Positions 47,635-53,831 are shown, numbered from the stretch's first letter. The stretch is DNA of 64,000 nt from a virus (IMGVR_UViG_3300008117_000081:1-64000), one strand, 5' to 3'. Made by a program: numbers and translations. The notes: generated from the sequence alone by a model not told the origin.

Positions 47635-47748
47635 TTACTCCCAGACTATTACACCGCTCATTAGTATACTCCAATAAGCAGATTCATTGATGACTTCAAG
47701 CTTGAGCAGAACTTTTGCTAAACGTTTAAATTCATTGCCATTATACAT
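47635..47748 (-). CDS. Microprotein (37 aa), clear family member
   Basis: Core R-L-A-K-V-L-L-K-L-E-V-I-N-E-S-A-Y-W; compare 42826. Stop three bases before the lipoprotein ATG. Confidence 0.65.
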   Translation of the reverse strand: MYNGNEFKRLAKVLLKLEVINESAYWSILMSGVIVWE

Positions 47749-47760
47749 TCTATTCCTCAG

Positions 47761-47910
47761 CTAGTCCTCCTCAGTGTAATCATCATAGAAGTGCCGCAGC
47801 AGCAGACTAAGCAGAATTAAGGCATCGCTGTGATCTATAACGCCTAGCTTGCGCAGCAGGAATATCATGCGCTCTTCTAGATACGCGGCGCCCTCATTCC
47901 CAGTCTTCAT
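47761..47910 (-). CDS. Microprotein (49 aa)
   Basis: Core R-M-I-F-L-L-R-K-L-G-V-I-D-H-S-D-A, then a second leucine-rich helix. ATG lies inside the end of the gene upstream. Confidence 0.6.
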   Translation of the reverse strand: MKTGNEGAAYLEERMIFLLRKLGVIDHSDALILLSLLLRHFYDDYTEED

Positions 47911-48019
47911 ACATTCGTCTTACCGCTATAATACTAAACATAATTCTAGCCTCATAGTAGTCTAGTAGGCCTAGGCGCCATACTGCATAGATAACTCCTT
48001 CTTCTATACGCTTATTCAT
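47894..48019 (-). CDS. Microprotein (41 aa)
   Basis: Core V-I-Y-A-V-W-R-L-G-L-L-D-Y-Y-E-A. Its end overlaps the next start by 17 bases. Confidence 0.6.
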   Translation of the reverse strand: MNKRIEEGVIYAVWRLGLLDYYEARIMFSIIAVRRMYEDWE

Positions 48020-48037
48020 TTAGCCAGCGCTTCTTTT

Positions 48038-48148
48038 CTAGTCGCAGTATCTTCCTCTGCTGCCTAGTTTCCAGTTAACTTCGTCGCCTATTATCTCTAT
48101 CCGCCATAAAAAATGCCAGAGCATGTATGTAGCCATACGGTCAGTCAT
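48038..48148 (-). CDS. Microprotein (36 aa)
   Basis: Core Y-M-L-W-H-F-L-W-R-I-E-I-I-G-D-E-V-N-W; ends four bases before... a basic tail. Stop lies 19 bases before the next ATG. Confidence 0.55.
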   Translation of the reverse strand: MTDRMATYMLWHFLWRIEIIGDEVNWKLGSRGRYCD

Positions 48149-48152
48149 AGAG

Positions 48153-48374
48153 CTATTCCAGCATCTTGTCTATAGCTAGAGCTGCTCGGGATTCAGCTAG
48201 CAACTCGTCATCATCATCTGCATACATCTCATACTCTTCTACTAGCTCTTGGTCAGTCATATTGTAGAGTCCTTTAAAACTACTGCCATAGTTAATATGA
48301 TCACTAAGATCAAATGAACTCTCTGTATAGTCAGATAGCATATCTATTAGTTTTTGCCGTGTAGTCTCGTTCAT
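48153..48374 (-). CDS. Small acidic protein (73 aa)
   Basis: Acidic second half (Y-A-D-D-D-D-E-L-L-A-E). No core. First gene before a run of microproteins. A hairpin with GAAA loop lies at 48417-48432, upstream of it. Confidence 0.6.
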   Translation of the reverse strand: MNETTRQKLIDMLSDYTESSFDLSDHINYGSSFKGLYNMTDQELVEEYEMYADDDDELLAESRAALAIDKMLE

Positions 48375-48416
48375 ACTAGATCCTTTGATGGTATAAATAT
48401 ACTGCCTGCTAGAGTA

Positions 48417-48432
48417 CGAGGCTTTCGCCTCG
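48417..48432 (-). other. GAAA-loop hairpin without a T-run
   Basis: Stem CGAGGC/GCCTCG closing a GAAA loop on the minus strand, between two genes. Same loop as the terminators at 51.9-53.3 kb but with no U-run. Confidence 0.5.
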
Positions 48433-48439
48433 CCTAGAT

Positions 48440-48724
48440 CTATTGCTCAAAAGCTGGTTCGTCTACTCTAGATATCAAGTTGAGCTCACTGTCAAGCTCT
48501 AGCTCTGAAATTGTGTCTGAGTCTGCTGCGTGCTTTTCCCAGATAGAGCGAAGAAAGTTATCCATTACTGGGTCAGTTTCGAAAACTCTGCTGCCGCTGG
48601 CGTCATCTTCCCAGGGACCTTCTATAGAGCTGAAATGCTGCTCGCTGCCATCGGCATAGCGCAGGCTGACAAAGCTATTGATATCGCCTTCATATCTGAC
48701 TGATACACTTAGCAACTTAGACAT
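48440..48724 (-). CDS. Hypothetical acidic protein (94 aa)
   Basis: Beta-rich start (L-L-S-V-S-V-R-Y-E-G-D), acidic middle and end. Not recognised. Confidence 0.6.
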   Translation of the reverse strand: MSKLLSVSVRYEGDINSFVSLRYADGSEQHFSSIEGPWEDDASGSRVFETDPVMDNFLRSIWEKHAADSDTISELELDSELNLISRVDEPAFEQ

Positions 48725-48768
48725 GCTGCTCCCTAGTTAGGCTGACTGAATTATCAACCACGCGTTTA

Positions 48769-48780
48769 TATCGGGCCTGC
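48769..48780 (-). promoter_or_regulatory. Motif A site (variant) upstream of 48440-48724
   Basis: Minus strand GCAGGCCCGATA, three changes from consensus but in the right place and orientation. Confidence 0.4.
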
Positions 48781-48806
48781 CGAAGCCAGCTCTGGTATAG
48801 AAATGT

Positions 48807-48840
48807 AAAAAACCAGCAGCGCAGTTTAACTGGCTGCTGG
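48807..48840 (-). terminator. Rho-independent terminator after 48853-49053
   Basis: Minus strand stem CCAGCAGC/GCTGCTGG with a 12-base loop followed by TTTTTT. Confidence 0.85.
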
Positions 48841-48852
48841 CGCTAGTGCTAG

Positions 48853-49053
48853 CTATTCTTCAAAGTCATCACTGTAGTCTTCTAGCTCATCGCCTACATC
48901 TAGGTTCTCGAAGTCTAGTGCAAGAACCTCTTGATCGATGTTCTCGAACTCGCCGTCGTCTGGCAGCTCATCGAACTCGCTAAAGCCAAACTCGTTTTCT
49001 AGGTTTACTGTAAGCTTATAAGGCAAGCCGTCATTCTCATACAAATAGCCCAT
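48853..49053 (-). CDS. Small very acidic protein (66 aa)
   Basis: Start at the ATG after AAAGGAGCGGCT. Over one third Asp/Glu, especially at the end (D-D-F-E-E). Could be a DNA-mimic-like inhibitor; that is only a suggestion from charge. Confidence 0.6.
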   Translation of the reverse strand: MGYLYENDGLPYKLTVNLENEFGFSEFDELPDDGEFENIDQEVLALDFENLDVGDELEDYSDDFEE

Positions 49054-49279
49054 AGCCGCTCCTTTCTGCACTTGCAGTTGTTTGTAAGATAACCTTGGTT
49101 TTTGACTCATAGGAGTCGTATCTGTTAATCTGCTTGAAATCACTCGCTACAGAGTTAAAGAATTCCAGCGCATCCTCTAGCTCATAGAAGTCAGGACTCT
49201 CTGCTATAGTTTCGTCGTCTGCTAGCGAGAAGAACACCGTATATAGCGGATACTTCATAGTGTGCAAAACCAGTCTCAT
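49037..49279 (-). CDS. Hypothetical protein (80 aa)
   Basis: Y-P-L-Y-T-V-F-F-S-L then an acidic helix; overlaps both neighbours. GGAGGTGG ribosome site. Not recognised. Confidence 0.6.
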   Translation of the reverse strand: MRLVLHTMKYPLYTVFFSLADDETIAESPDFYELEDALEFFNSVASDFKQINRYDSYESKTKVILQTTASAERSGYGLFV

Positions 49280-49440
49280 GCCACCTCCTCTGCTATACAG
49301 TCGATTAGCTGCATGTTGGCCTCATAGATCTCTGCCTTTAGTTCTGCCACCTCAACACAGCCTGGACCCCACAACTCCCAGTGAACATCTAGTCGCTTCT
49401 CAAGCTCTTCAATCTTCTCAATAAGCCGTTGCTTTTCCAT
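49276..49440 (-). CDS. 'WGPGxxEV' small helical protein, copy 1 (54 aa)
   Basis: Coiled helix then W-G-P-G-C-V-E-V. The gene at 51601 has F-W-G-P-G-S-A-E-V in the same place. A helical hairpin is likely. Motif A upstream. Confidence 0.6.
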   Translation of the reverse strand: MEKQRLIEKIEELEKRLDVHWELWGPGCVEVAELKAEIYEANMQLIDCIAEEVA

Positions 49441-49467
49441 AAATCCCCCTTTTATCTCATGTGTTTA

Positions 49468-49479
49468 TATCGAATCTGT
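49468..49479 (-). promoter_or_regulatory. Motif A site upstream of 49276-49440
   Basis: Minus strand ACAGATTCGATA, then TAAACAC; ATG at 49440. Confidence 0.6.
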
Positions 49480-49498
49480 TGTAGCAGACCTAGACCTC

Positions 49499-49630
49499 TC
49501 AAACTATACTAATTTTATGCAGAGTATTTATCCAGATTGCTTTCCTGTAGCCTCTAAATTCAAAAACTACAAGAACAAATGCCATTCCCCATATAGTTTT
49601 AAGCAGTAGTAGATCGCCTTCGCTGTCCAT
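49499..49630 (-). CDS. Small membrane protein (43 aa)
   Basis: A hydrophobic segment (M-A-F-V-L-V-V-F) inside a peptide of microprotein length. Overall layout suggests a divergent family member, but the core is not clear. Confidence 0.45.
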   Translation of the reverse strand: MDSEGDLLLLKTIWGMAFVLVVFEFRGYRKAIWINTLHKISIV

Positions 49631-49645
49631 GTCTAGTTCAGCCTG

Positions 49646-49819
49646 CTAGAAATCACTGTTGAATAGCCTGAGCACTCGTTCTCTAAAAGAGCTGTAGTCT
49701 CTCTTATTTAGAATGCCTAACTTGCTCATAGCCAGCATGATGCTTATACACCTAGTCATCTTGTTTAGCTGATCTCGCTCTCTAGAGACCTTTCGCTGAA
49801 TTCTTTTCTCATAGAACAT
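49646..49819 (-). CDS. Microprotein (57 aa)
   Basis: Basic N-terminal 18 residues, then core C-I-S-I-M-L-A-M-S-K-L-G-I-L-N-K-R-D-Y. Confidence 0.6.
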   Translation of the reverse strand: MFYEKRIQRKVSRERDQLNKMTRCISIMLAMSKLGILNKRDYSSFRERVLRLFNSDF

Positions 49820-49829
49820 CTAGACCTCC

Positions 49830-50020
49830 CTAGTTTAAAAAACTCCACATAATCTCGTGATTTATGAGCTCGCAGTTCCGGCTCGCTATAGCCTCTAGAT
49901 CGCTGCCCGTTATTATCTCTAGTCTAAATAGGCCACTAAAAAGCAGCGCTCCATAACCTTTCTCCGATAGCGCAGCAGAGCCTTTCCTTGAAAGTCACAT
50001 AGCTCTGTCATACTACTCAT
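49830..50020 (-). pseudogene. Split microprotein gene (possible frameshift)
   Basis: An ATG frame of 33 codons (50020-49919) has no core after its first half. A second frame, open from 49994 to 49830, carries F-R-L-E-I-I-T-G-S-D-L-E but has no usual start codon. Joining them by a frame change would give a normal member of about 60 residues. It could be a broken gene, a programmed frameshift or a base error. Confidence 0.45.
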
Positions 50021-50111
50021 CTCCTATACCTAGCCTAGCTACTATATCTAGCATAACCCAGCTCATCCAGTATCTTAGACGTGTAGTTTTTCTACTAGTT
50101 ATTGCCACCAT
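50013..50111 (-). CDS. Microprotein (32 aa)
   Basis: Ends W-V-M-L-D-I-V-A-R-L-G-I-G-D-E, the core at the C-terminus. The stop overlaps the next ATG. Confidence 0.55.
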   Translation of the reverse strand: MVAITSRKTTRLRYWMSWVMLDIVARLGIGDE

Positions 50112-50133
50112 AATCTACTCCAGTTCGTGCGAT

Positions 50134-50340
50134 TTACCGTTTTTCCATGCACTTTCTGAGGTCATCTGCCATATCGTATGACATTCTTGCTCTGGGGCTA
50201 TGGATACATTTGGCATAATATTTGTGACAGTCTTTTTGAGCTTCTTCTGAGCTTAACCTTGCGTCTCTGGCTACCCCGGAGGTTGCTACCGTTATTTGAC
50301 ATAGGAGTGCGATGGTTTTGATTATTTCGATTGCTTCCAT
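50134..50340 (-). CDS. Small exported-type Cys protein (68 aa)
   Basis: Hydrophobic lead, then C-H-K-Y-Y-A-K-C-I and R-K-C-M near the end; layout like 32600-32770. AGGAGT ribosome site. Confidence 0.6.
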   Translation of the reverse strand: MEAIEIIKTIALLCQITVATSGVARDARLSSEEAQKDCHKYYAKCIHSPRARMSYDMADDLRKCMEKR

Positions 50341-50453
50341 AAGAGGTTACTCCTTTTGCTATATAGAGATTGAACTCGCCCTGATCCTGTTGCAACGCCT
50401 ATTCGCAGCAGCATATCAAGCACTAGCATCGTTAGTCTAAAGTCTAGACACAT
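50322..50453 (-). CDS. Microprotein (43 aa)
   Basis: Core L-T-M-L-V-L-D-M-L-L-R-I-G-V-A-T-G. Overlaps the next start by 19 bases and holds that gene's ribosome site. Confidence 0.55.
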   Translation of the reverse strand: MCLDFRLTMLVLDMLLRIGVATGSGRVQSLYSKRSNLLWKQSK

Positions 50454-50467
50454 AACTTACTACCTCA

Positions 50468-50695
50468 CTATATACCTAGTCTAGACAGTATTCTGCCCAT
50501 CATAAAGCTAATCAGAAGACCTAGGAGCTTGTCTGCTTCTACATAGGTATCAGCCCTACTTGGAGAGCTAGAAGCCTCACCTGCCTGGGACGAGGCTTCG
50601 ACTTCGTCAACTTTAGAATTGCTACTAGAGCTCTCAGAGGCTAGACCGCCTAGACCTACTAGCGAGCGCTCTAAATCTGCTTCATAAACCACCAT
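50468..50695 (-). CDS. Small Ser/Glu-rich protein with hydrophobic end (75 aa)
   Basis: Low-complexity Ser/Glu middle (S-S-S-S-N-S-K), ending K-L-L-G-L-L-I-S-F-M-M-G-R-I-L-S-R-L-G-I, which resembles the core at the C-terminus. Confidence 0.5.
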   Translation of the reverse strand: MVVYEADLERSLVGLGGLASESSSSNSKVDEVEASSQAGEASSSPSRADTYVEADKLLGLLISFMMGRILSRLGI

Positions 50696-50717
50696 GAATG
50701 CACCTCTCCGGGTGTCA

Positions 50718-50729
50718 TATCGAATCTGT
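50718..50729 (-). promoter_or_regulatory. Motif A site upstream of 50468-50695
   Basis: Minus strand ACAGATTCGATA, then TGACACCCGGAGAGG; ATG at 50695. Confidence 0.6.
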
Positions 50730-50739
50730 TGGAGTTATA

Positions 50740-50879
50740 CAAGTGATTAATATTACTGGCGTGTGTAGGCGAAGAGGGTGGGGGTCTAGCCGCGAACAGC
50801 CTCGTCCCATGCTCTGGCTCACGTCGGTCACGCGCGCCTGCCGGATGTCAGGCTAGTGGCAGGCCAACTGAGCTCCCGC
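50740..50879 (-). other. GC-rich non-coding stretch, possible structured RNA
   Basis: No convincing frame. GC-rich against an AT-rich genome. A perfect 7-bp stem GCCTGCC/GGCAGGC (50836-50842 with 50858-50864) is visible. The minus strand also contains GGGAGCTCAGTTGG, which recalls a tRNA D-arm, but no complete cloverleaf forms. Lies between the GACACTGCTACGCC box and motif A. Confidence 0.35.
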
Positions 50880-50924
50880 GGCGTAGCAGTGTCAAAAAAA
50901 AGGCAGGAGTGTTATGCTCCTGCC
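50880..50924 (-). terminator. Terminator plus GACACTGCTACGCC box
   Basis: Minus strand stem GGCAGGAG/CTCCTGCC followed by eight T, running straight into GACACTGCTACGCC (50880-50894). The same terminator-box arrangement repeats at 51842, 52264 and 53291. Confidence 0.85.
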
Positions 50925-50934
50925 TGCTAGATGA

Positions 50935-51420
50935 CTAGCCTAACAGATGTCTTAGGTGGGCTGGGATAGCCTCGATCTTGATCTCGACCTTTGGCTTAAG
51001 GCTTTCTAGCTGACTAGTGATCTCTGTTTCGATAGCCTGTCTAGCCTCTTGGTCTGTTGTTATTGCCAGTAGCTGGCGAAGGGCTCTGACTGTCTCATTG
51101 CTGGAACCACGGCGGGATCCAGGATTCTTGGCTGTGTAGCTGAAGCTGCCGCCGCCATTGAACTCTGAGTTCTTCCTAACCCAGTTGTTGATTAGGCCGG
51201 TGACATACTTAGCCAACTCTGCTGGCTGAGAGAAATACTTGGTCTTGCCTTCGTCGCTCATCTCTATCTCGCCTTCTAGGAAGCCGCTGATGAGTATCTG
51301 CTTCAGCTCTGCCTTGTCGCTGTCTGTGAGCACGCTGGCTAGAGTCACGTCGCCGTTCAGGACATAGTCTGGCTTGACTTTAAGGACCGCGTTTGTGACT
51401 GCTCTCTTTTGATTTACCAT
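50935..51420 (-). CDS. 'IPAHLRHL' paralogue family member (161 aa)
   Basis: C-terminal block E-A-I-P-A-H-L-R-H-L-L, central E-G-K-T-K-Y-F-S-Q-P-A-E-L and N-N-W-V-R-K, and a linker with N-P-G-S-R-R-G-S-S-N-E-T-V. Strongly similar to 52310 and 53340, distantly to 38716. Mostly helical; no enzyme motif. Own promoter motif and terminator. Confidence 0.75.
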   Translation of the reverse strand: MVNQKRAVTNAVLKVKPDYVLNGDVTLASVLTDSDKAELKQILISGFLEGEIEMSDEGKTKYFSQPAELAKYVTGLINNWVRKNSEFNGGGSFSYTAKNPGSRRGSSNETVRALRQLLAITTDQEARQAIETEITSQLESLKPKVEIKIEAIPAHLRHLLG

Positions 51421-51470
51421 TTTTAACCCCTTAGTTACAGCCGAGGCGCTAGTGCTTCGGCATATGAATA

Positions 51471-51482
51471 AATCGAGTCGGT
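51471..51482 (-). promoter_or_regulatory. Motif A site (GAGTC form) upstream of 50935-51420
   Basis: Minus strand ACCGACTCGATT; ATG at 51420 about 50 bases on. Confidence 0.5.
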
Positions 51483-51494
51483 TTTTTATAAGGT

Positions 51495-51600
51495 GAGGGA
51501 GCTTTGGGTCGCTGAAGCCTGGCGTTTAAAGAGCAGCTCCCTCGGAGCTTCAGCGTGCGGTTGACCTCATCAGCCGCCAAATTATCGCTTGCGCGAACGG
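51495..51600 (-). ncRNA. Structured RNA candidate with interleaved stems (pseudoknot)
   Basis: On the minus strand, GCTGAAGC (51554-51547) pairs with GCTTCAGC (51518-51511), and GAGGGAGCT (51543-51535) pairs with AGCTCCCTC (51503-51495). The two perfect stems of 8 and 9 bp interleave, giving an H-type pseudoknot. A short hairpin CGC-GCAA-GCG with a GNRA loop lies 5' of it near 51581-51590. No reading frame covers it. It sits behind the 51601 gene and before the next motif A site, so it may be a 3' end or a separate RNA. Confidence 0.55.
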
Positions 51601-51759
51601 TCAATTCTCGATCATAAGGTCAAGCAGCTTAAACTTAAGCTCGCTAATCTCGTAGCCGATCATGACTACTTCTGCACTGCCGGGTCCCCAGAACTCTGCA
51701 TAGACCTTTGCCTTATACTCTAGTAGCTCGATAGCCTGAATCAGCTGCAGTCTTTCCAT
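51601..51759 (-). CDS. 'WGPGxxEV' small helical protein, copy 2 (52 aa)
   Basis: L-I-Q-A-I-E-L-L-E, then F-W-G-P-G-S-A-E-V and a helical end; paralogue of 49276-49440. Motif A 31 bases upstream of the ATG. Confidence 0.65.
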   Translation of the reverse strand: MERLQLIQAIELLEYKAKVYAEFWGPGSAEVVMIGYEISELKFKLLDLMIEN

Positions 51760-51789
51760 AAATTCCCCCCTTTTTATCTCATGTTTGTA

Positions 51790-51801
51790 TATCGAGTCTG
51801 T
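51790..51801 (-). promoter_or_regulatory. Motif A site (GAGTC form) upstream of 51601-51759
   Basis: Minus strand ACAGACTCGATA; the GACACTGCTACGCC box lies 40 bases further upstream (51842-51856). Confidence 0.65.
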
Positions 51802-51841
51802 CGAGGAGTGTGCGCGCTCTGTCTGTCAGCCTAGGCCTGCT

Positions 51842-51879
51842 GGCGTAGCAGTGTCAAAAAAGGAGGGCTTTCGCCCTCC
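51842..51879 (-). terminator. Terminator plus box after 51883-52185
   Basis: Stem GGAGGGC/GCCCTCC with GAAA loop, then TTTTTT running into GACACTGCTACGCC. Confidence 0.9.
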
Positions 51880-51882
51880 GGT

Positions 51883-52185
51883 CTAGAAGTTCTCCAGCAA
51901 TCTGGTTGCCTCGCCATAGCTCTCTTCGAAGTCCTCAGGCTCCATAGCCTCTCTCAGCTCTTCAGCTATCTGTCTAAAATGCTCAACCAGCTCAGTCATC
52001 TGACTCTTATCCATCTCACTAAGTATCGACTCTGTCTGCTGGTCATTAAAGCCTTCGCTGGCTGAATAGATCTCATCAATCTCTTCTTCTGATACTGCAG
52101 TCACAAAACTCTTCACCAGGATGTGTGCACTGGGCGCACTCTCAAAACTCTCAAGAACTGCCAACATGTCATTGGTTGTTATCAA
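51883..52185 (-). CDS. Acidic helical protein (100 aa)
   Basis: Glu/Asp-rich helices (E-E-E-I-D-E-I-Y, E-E-L-R-E-A-M-E-P-E-D). Single-gene cassette with its own promoter motif and terminator. Not recognised. Confidence 0.65.
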   Translation of the reverse strand: MITTNDMLAVLESFESAPSAHILVKSFVTAVSEEEIDEIYSASEGFNDQQTESILSEMDKSQMTELVEHFRQIAEELREAMEPEDFEESYGEATRLLENF

Positions 52186-52236
52186 AGCTGACCTCCTAGC
52201 TGCTGAGATGACCTATTCATCTCATTCATGTTTATA

Positions 52237-52248
52237 TATCGAGTCTGT
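52237..52248 (-). promoter_or_regulatory. Motif A site (GAGTC form) upstream of 51883-52185
   Basis: Minus strand ACAGACTCGATA followed by TATAAACATG; box 15 bases upstream (52264-52278). Confidence 0.65.
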
Positions 52249-52263
52249 CTGAGCTGGCTCGCT

Positions 52264-52303
52264 GGCGTAGCAGTGTCAAAAAAGGCGGGACTTTCGTCCC
52301 GCC
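52264..52303 (-). terminator. Terminator plus box after 52310-52801
   Basis: Stem GGCGGGAC/GTCCCGCC with GAAA loop, then TTTTTT into GACACTGCTACGCC. Confidence 0.9.
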
Positions 52304-52309
52304 TACTAG

Positions 52310-52801
52310 CTAGAACTTAATCAGATGTCTTAGGTGGGCTGGGATCGCATCACTATTTATCTCGACCTTTGGCTTAAGGCTTTCTAGCTGACTAGCGATC
52401 TCGGCTTCGATAGCCTGCTTCGCTTCTGAATCGCTAGTGATAGCCAAGAGCTGGCGAAGGGCTCTGACTGTCTCGTTGCTAGAGCCTTTGCGACTGCCAG
52501 GGTTTTTCACCTGATACTTCTGGCCACCATTCAGCTCGGTGGCCTTACGCAGCCAGTTGTTAACAAGGCCAACCACATACTTTCTTAGCTCTGCTGGCTG
52601 AGAGAAATACTTGGTCTTACCCTCGTCACTCATCTCTACCTCGCCACTCATAAAACCCTTGCAGATGATGTCGACTGTCTTCTCTTTATCTGCACTGGTC
52701 ATCATATCTGCTGCAGAGACCGGACCATCAAACTCATAGGCCACTCCGCGATCTGCTAGTACACTAACAATAGCTGCTACAGTTGCTTTACGCTGATTCA
52801 T
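52310..52801 (-). CDS. 'IPAHLRHL' paralogue family member (163 aa)
   Basis: Begins M-N-Q-R-K-A-T-V-A-A-I, same N-terminus as 53340-53831, and ends I-P-A-H-L-R-H-L-I. Same central blocks as the other copies. GGGGGTT ribosome site. Leader contains the inverted repeat GCAAGC/GCTTGC. Confidence 0.75.
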   Translation of the reverse strand: MNQRKATVAAIVSVLADRGVAYEFDGPVSAADMMTSADKEKTVDIICKGFMSGEVEMSDEGKTKYFSQPAELRKYVVGLVNNWLRKATELNGGQKYQVKNPGSRKGSSNETVRALRQLLAITSDSEAKQAIEAEIASQLESLKPKVEINSDAIPAHLRHLIKF

Positions 52802-52856
52802 ATAACCCCCTAGTTGGCAAGCTTTATGCTTGCTTTGTTGTTATTAGATCGAGTCT
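52801..52856 (-). repeat. 56-bp leader repeat, copy 1 (copy 2 at 53831-53886)
   Basis: The stretch from the ATG back to motif A is identical in both copies, including the GCAAGC/GCTTGC hairpin. It shows that gene and leader were duplicated together, or are kept alike by recombination. Confidence 0.85.
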
Positions 52857-52858
52857 GT
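52847..52858 (-). promoter_or_regulatory. Motif A site (GAGTC form) upstream of 52310-52801
   Basis: Minus strand ACAGACTCGATC at the end of the repeated leader. Confidence 0.6.
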
Positions 52859-52975
52859 TAAAGTGCAGTTCATCATTTTAGGTGTCTGAACTGCCAACTG
52901 CCCACCGGATGCTAATAAGCTAGCCCAAGCCAATGTCCATACAGGACTTTTACAACCATCTGGTTGTTGTTTATA
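52859..52975 (-). ncRNA. Possible small RNA with three hairpins
   Basis: About 117 bases between two motif A sites and without a good frame. Minus-strand hairpins: CAACC-AGAT-GGTTG (52953-52966), GTCC-TGTAT-GGAC (52935-52947), and a 7-bp stem GCAGTTC/GAACTGC (52865-52871 with 52888-52894). The upstream motif A would transcribe it. No T-run at its end. Confidence 0.4.
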
Positions 52976-52987
52976 TATCGAGTCTGT
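52976..52987 (-). promoter_or_regulatory. Motif A site (GAGTC form) before the small RNA candidate
   Basis: Minus strand ACAGACTCGATA followed by TATAAAC. Box at 53011-53025, 23 bases upstream. No protein gene follows directly. Confidence 0.6.
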
Positions 52988-53052
52988 CTGAGCTGGCTTG
53001 CTAGCCTGCTGGCGTAGCAGTGTCAATATATAGAGGAGAGGACAGGCAGAGC

Positions 53053-53232
53053 CTACCCTTTCCTCCAGTACTCCAGATACTTCACCACCTCTTCTCGATC
53101 TCCAAAGAACTCTATCGCCCTCTTCTTATAATCCTCTAACTCTGACTGATTCTTAAACACTCTGCCATTCTGATTCCACTCATGACTGACTATCATCTGA
53201 TCAAGAACACTATCATTATAACTCTCTTCCAT
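53053..53232 (-). CDS. Small charged protein (59 aa)
   Basis: Start at the ATG after GGGGGGTTTT; a longer frame starts at 53256. Helical, charged (E-L-E-D-Y-K-K-R-A), ends in Y-W-R-K-G. Not recognised. Confidence 0.6.
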   Translation of the reverse strand: MEESYNDSVLDQMIVSHEWNQNGRVFKNQSELEDYKKRAIEFFGDREEVVKYLEYWRKG

Positions 53233-53263
53233 AAAACCCCCCTTTATTAATCTCATATTAGTA

Positions 53264-53275
53264 TATCGAGTCTGT
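53264..53275 (-). promoter_or_regulatory. Motif A site (GAGTC form) upstream of 53053-53232
   Basis: Minus strand ACAGACTCGATA followed by TACTAATATG; box 15 bases upstream (53291-53305). Confidence 0.65.
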
Positions 53276-53290
53276 CTGAGCTGGCTTGCT

Positions 53291-53332
53291 GGCGTAGCAG
53301 TGTCAAAAAAAAGAGGGGGACTTTCGTCCCCC
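53291..53332 (-). terminator. Terminator plus box after 53340-53831
   Basis: Stem GGGGGAC/GTCCCCC with GAAA loop, then TCTTTTTTTT into GACACTGCTACGCC. Confidence 0.9.
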
Positions 53333-53339
53333 GATTGAC

Positions 53340-53831
53340 CTATCTGTCTAGCAGATGGCGTAGGTGAGCTGGGATGGCGTCGAAGTTTATCTCGACTTTG
53401 GGTTTGATGGTCTCGAGTTGGCTAGCGATCTCGGCTTCAATCGCTCGTCTCGCGTCCTGGTCATCGGTTATCGTCAGCAGTTGCTTAAGAGCTTTAATCG
53501 TCTCGTTTCCAGATCCTGCTCTAGAACCAGGGTTTTTCACCTGATACTTCTGGCCACCGTTTAGTTCTGGCGCCTTACGTAGCCAGTTGTTAACAAGGCC
53601 AACCACATACTTTCTTAGCTCTGCTGGCTGAGTGAAATACTTGGCCTTGCCTTCATCGCTCATCTCGACCTCGCCTTCTAGAAAACCCTTGCAGATCATG
53701 TCTACTGTCTTAGACCTATCATTCTCGGTCATGAGATCACTCGCATTCACAGGACCGTTGAACTCGTAGCTGATGCCTTTGTCAGAGAGAACGAACAGGA
53801 TCGCAGACACAGTTGCTTTACGCTGATTCAT
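53340..53831 (-). CDS. 'IPAHLRHL' paralogue family member (163 aa)
   Basis: Close copy of 52310-52801 from start to end, with scattered substitutions. Same leader. Function unknown. Three close copies within 3 kb suggest dosage need or diversification. Confidence 0.75.
   Translation of the reverse strand: MNQRKATVSAILFVLSDKGISYEFNGPVNASDLMTENDRSKTVDMICKGFLEGEVEMSDEGKAKYFTQPAELRKYVVGLVNNWLRKAPELNGGQKYQVKNPGSRAGSGNETIKALKQLLTITDDQDARRAIEAEIASQLETIKPKVEINFDAIPAHLRHLLDR

Noticed and set aside
50198-50395. 65-aa minus-strand frame overlapping the small Cys protein
   Set aside because: The Cys protein has the better ribosome site and a recognisable layout; this frame is its shadow.
50829-50893. 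tRNA gene suggested by a D-arm-like word
   Set aside because: No acceptor, anticodon or T-arm can be paired around it.
52844-53026. 60-aa minus-strand frame across two motif A sites
   Set aside because: It begins upstream of the promoter-like site, has no ribosome site, and covers the hairpins better explained as RNA.
53364-53564. Plus-strand frame inside the 53340 paralogue gene
   Set aside because: Shadow of a well-supported family gene.
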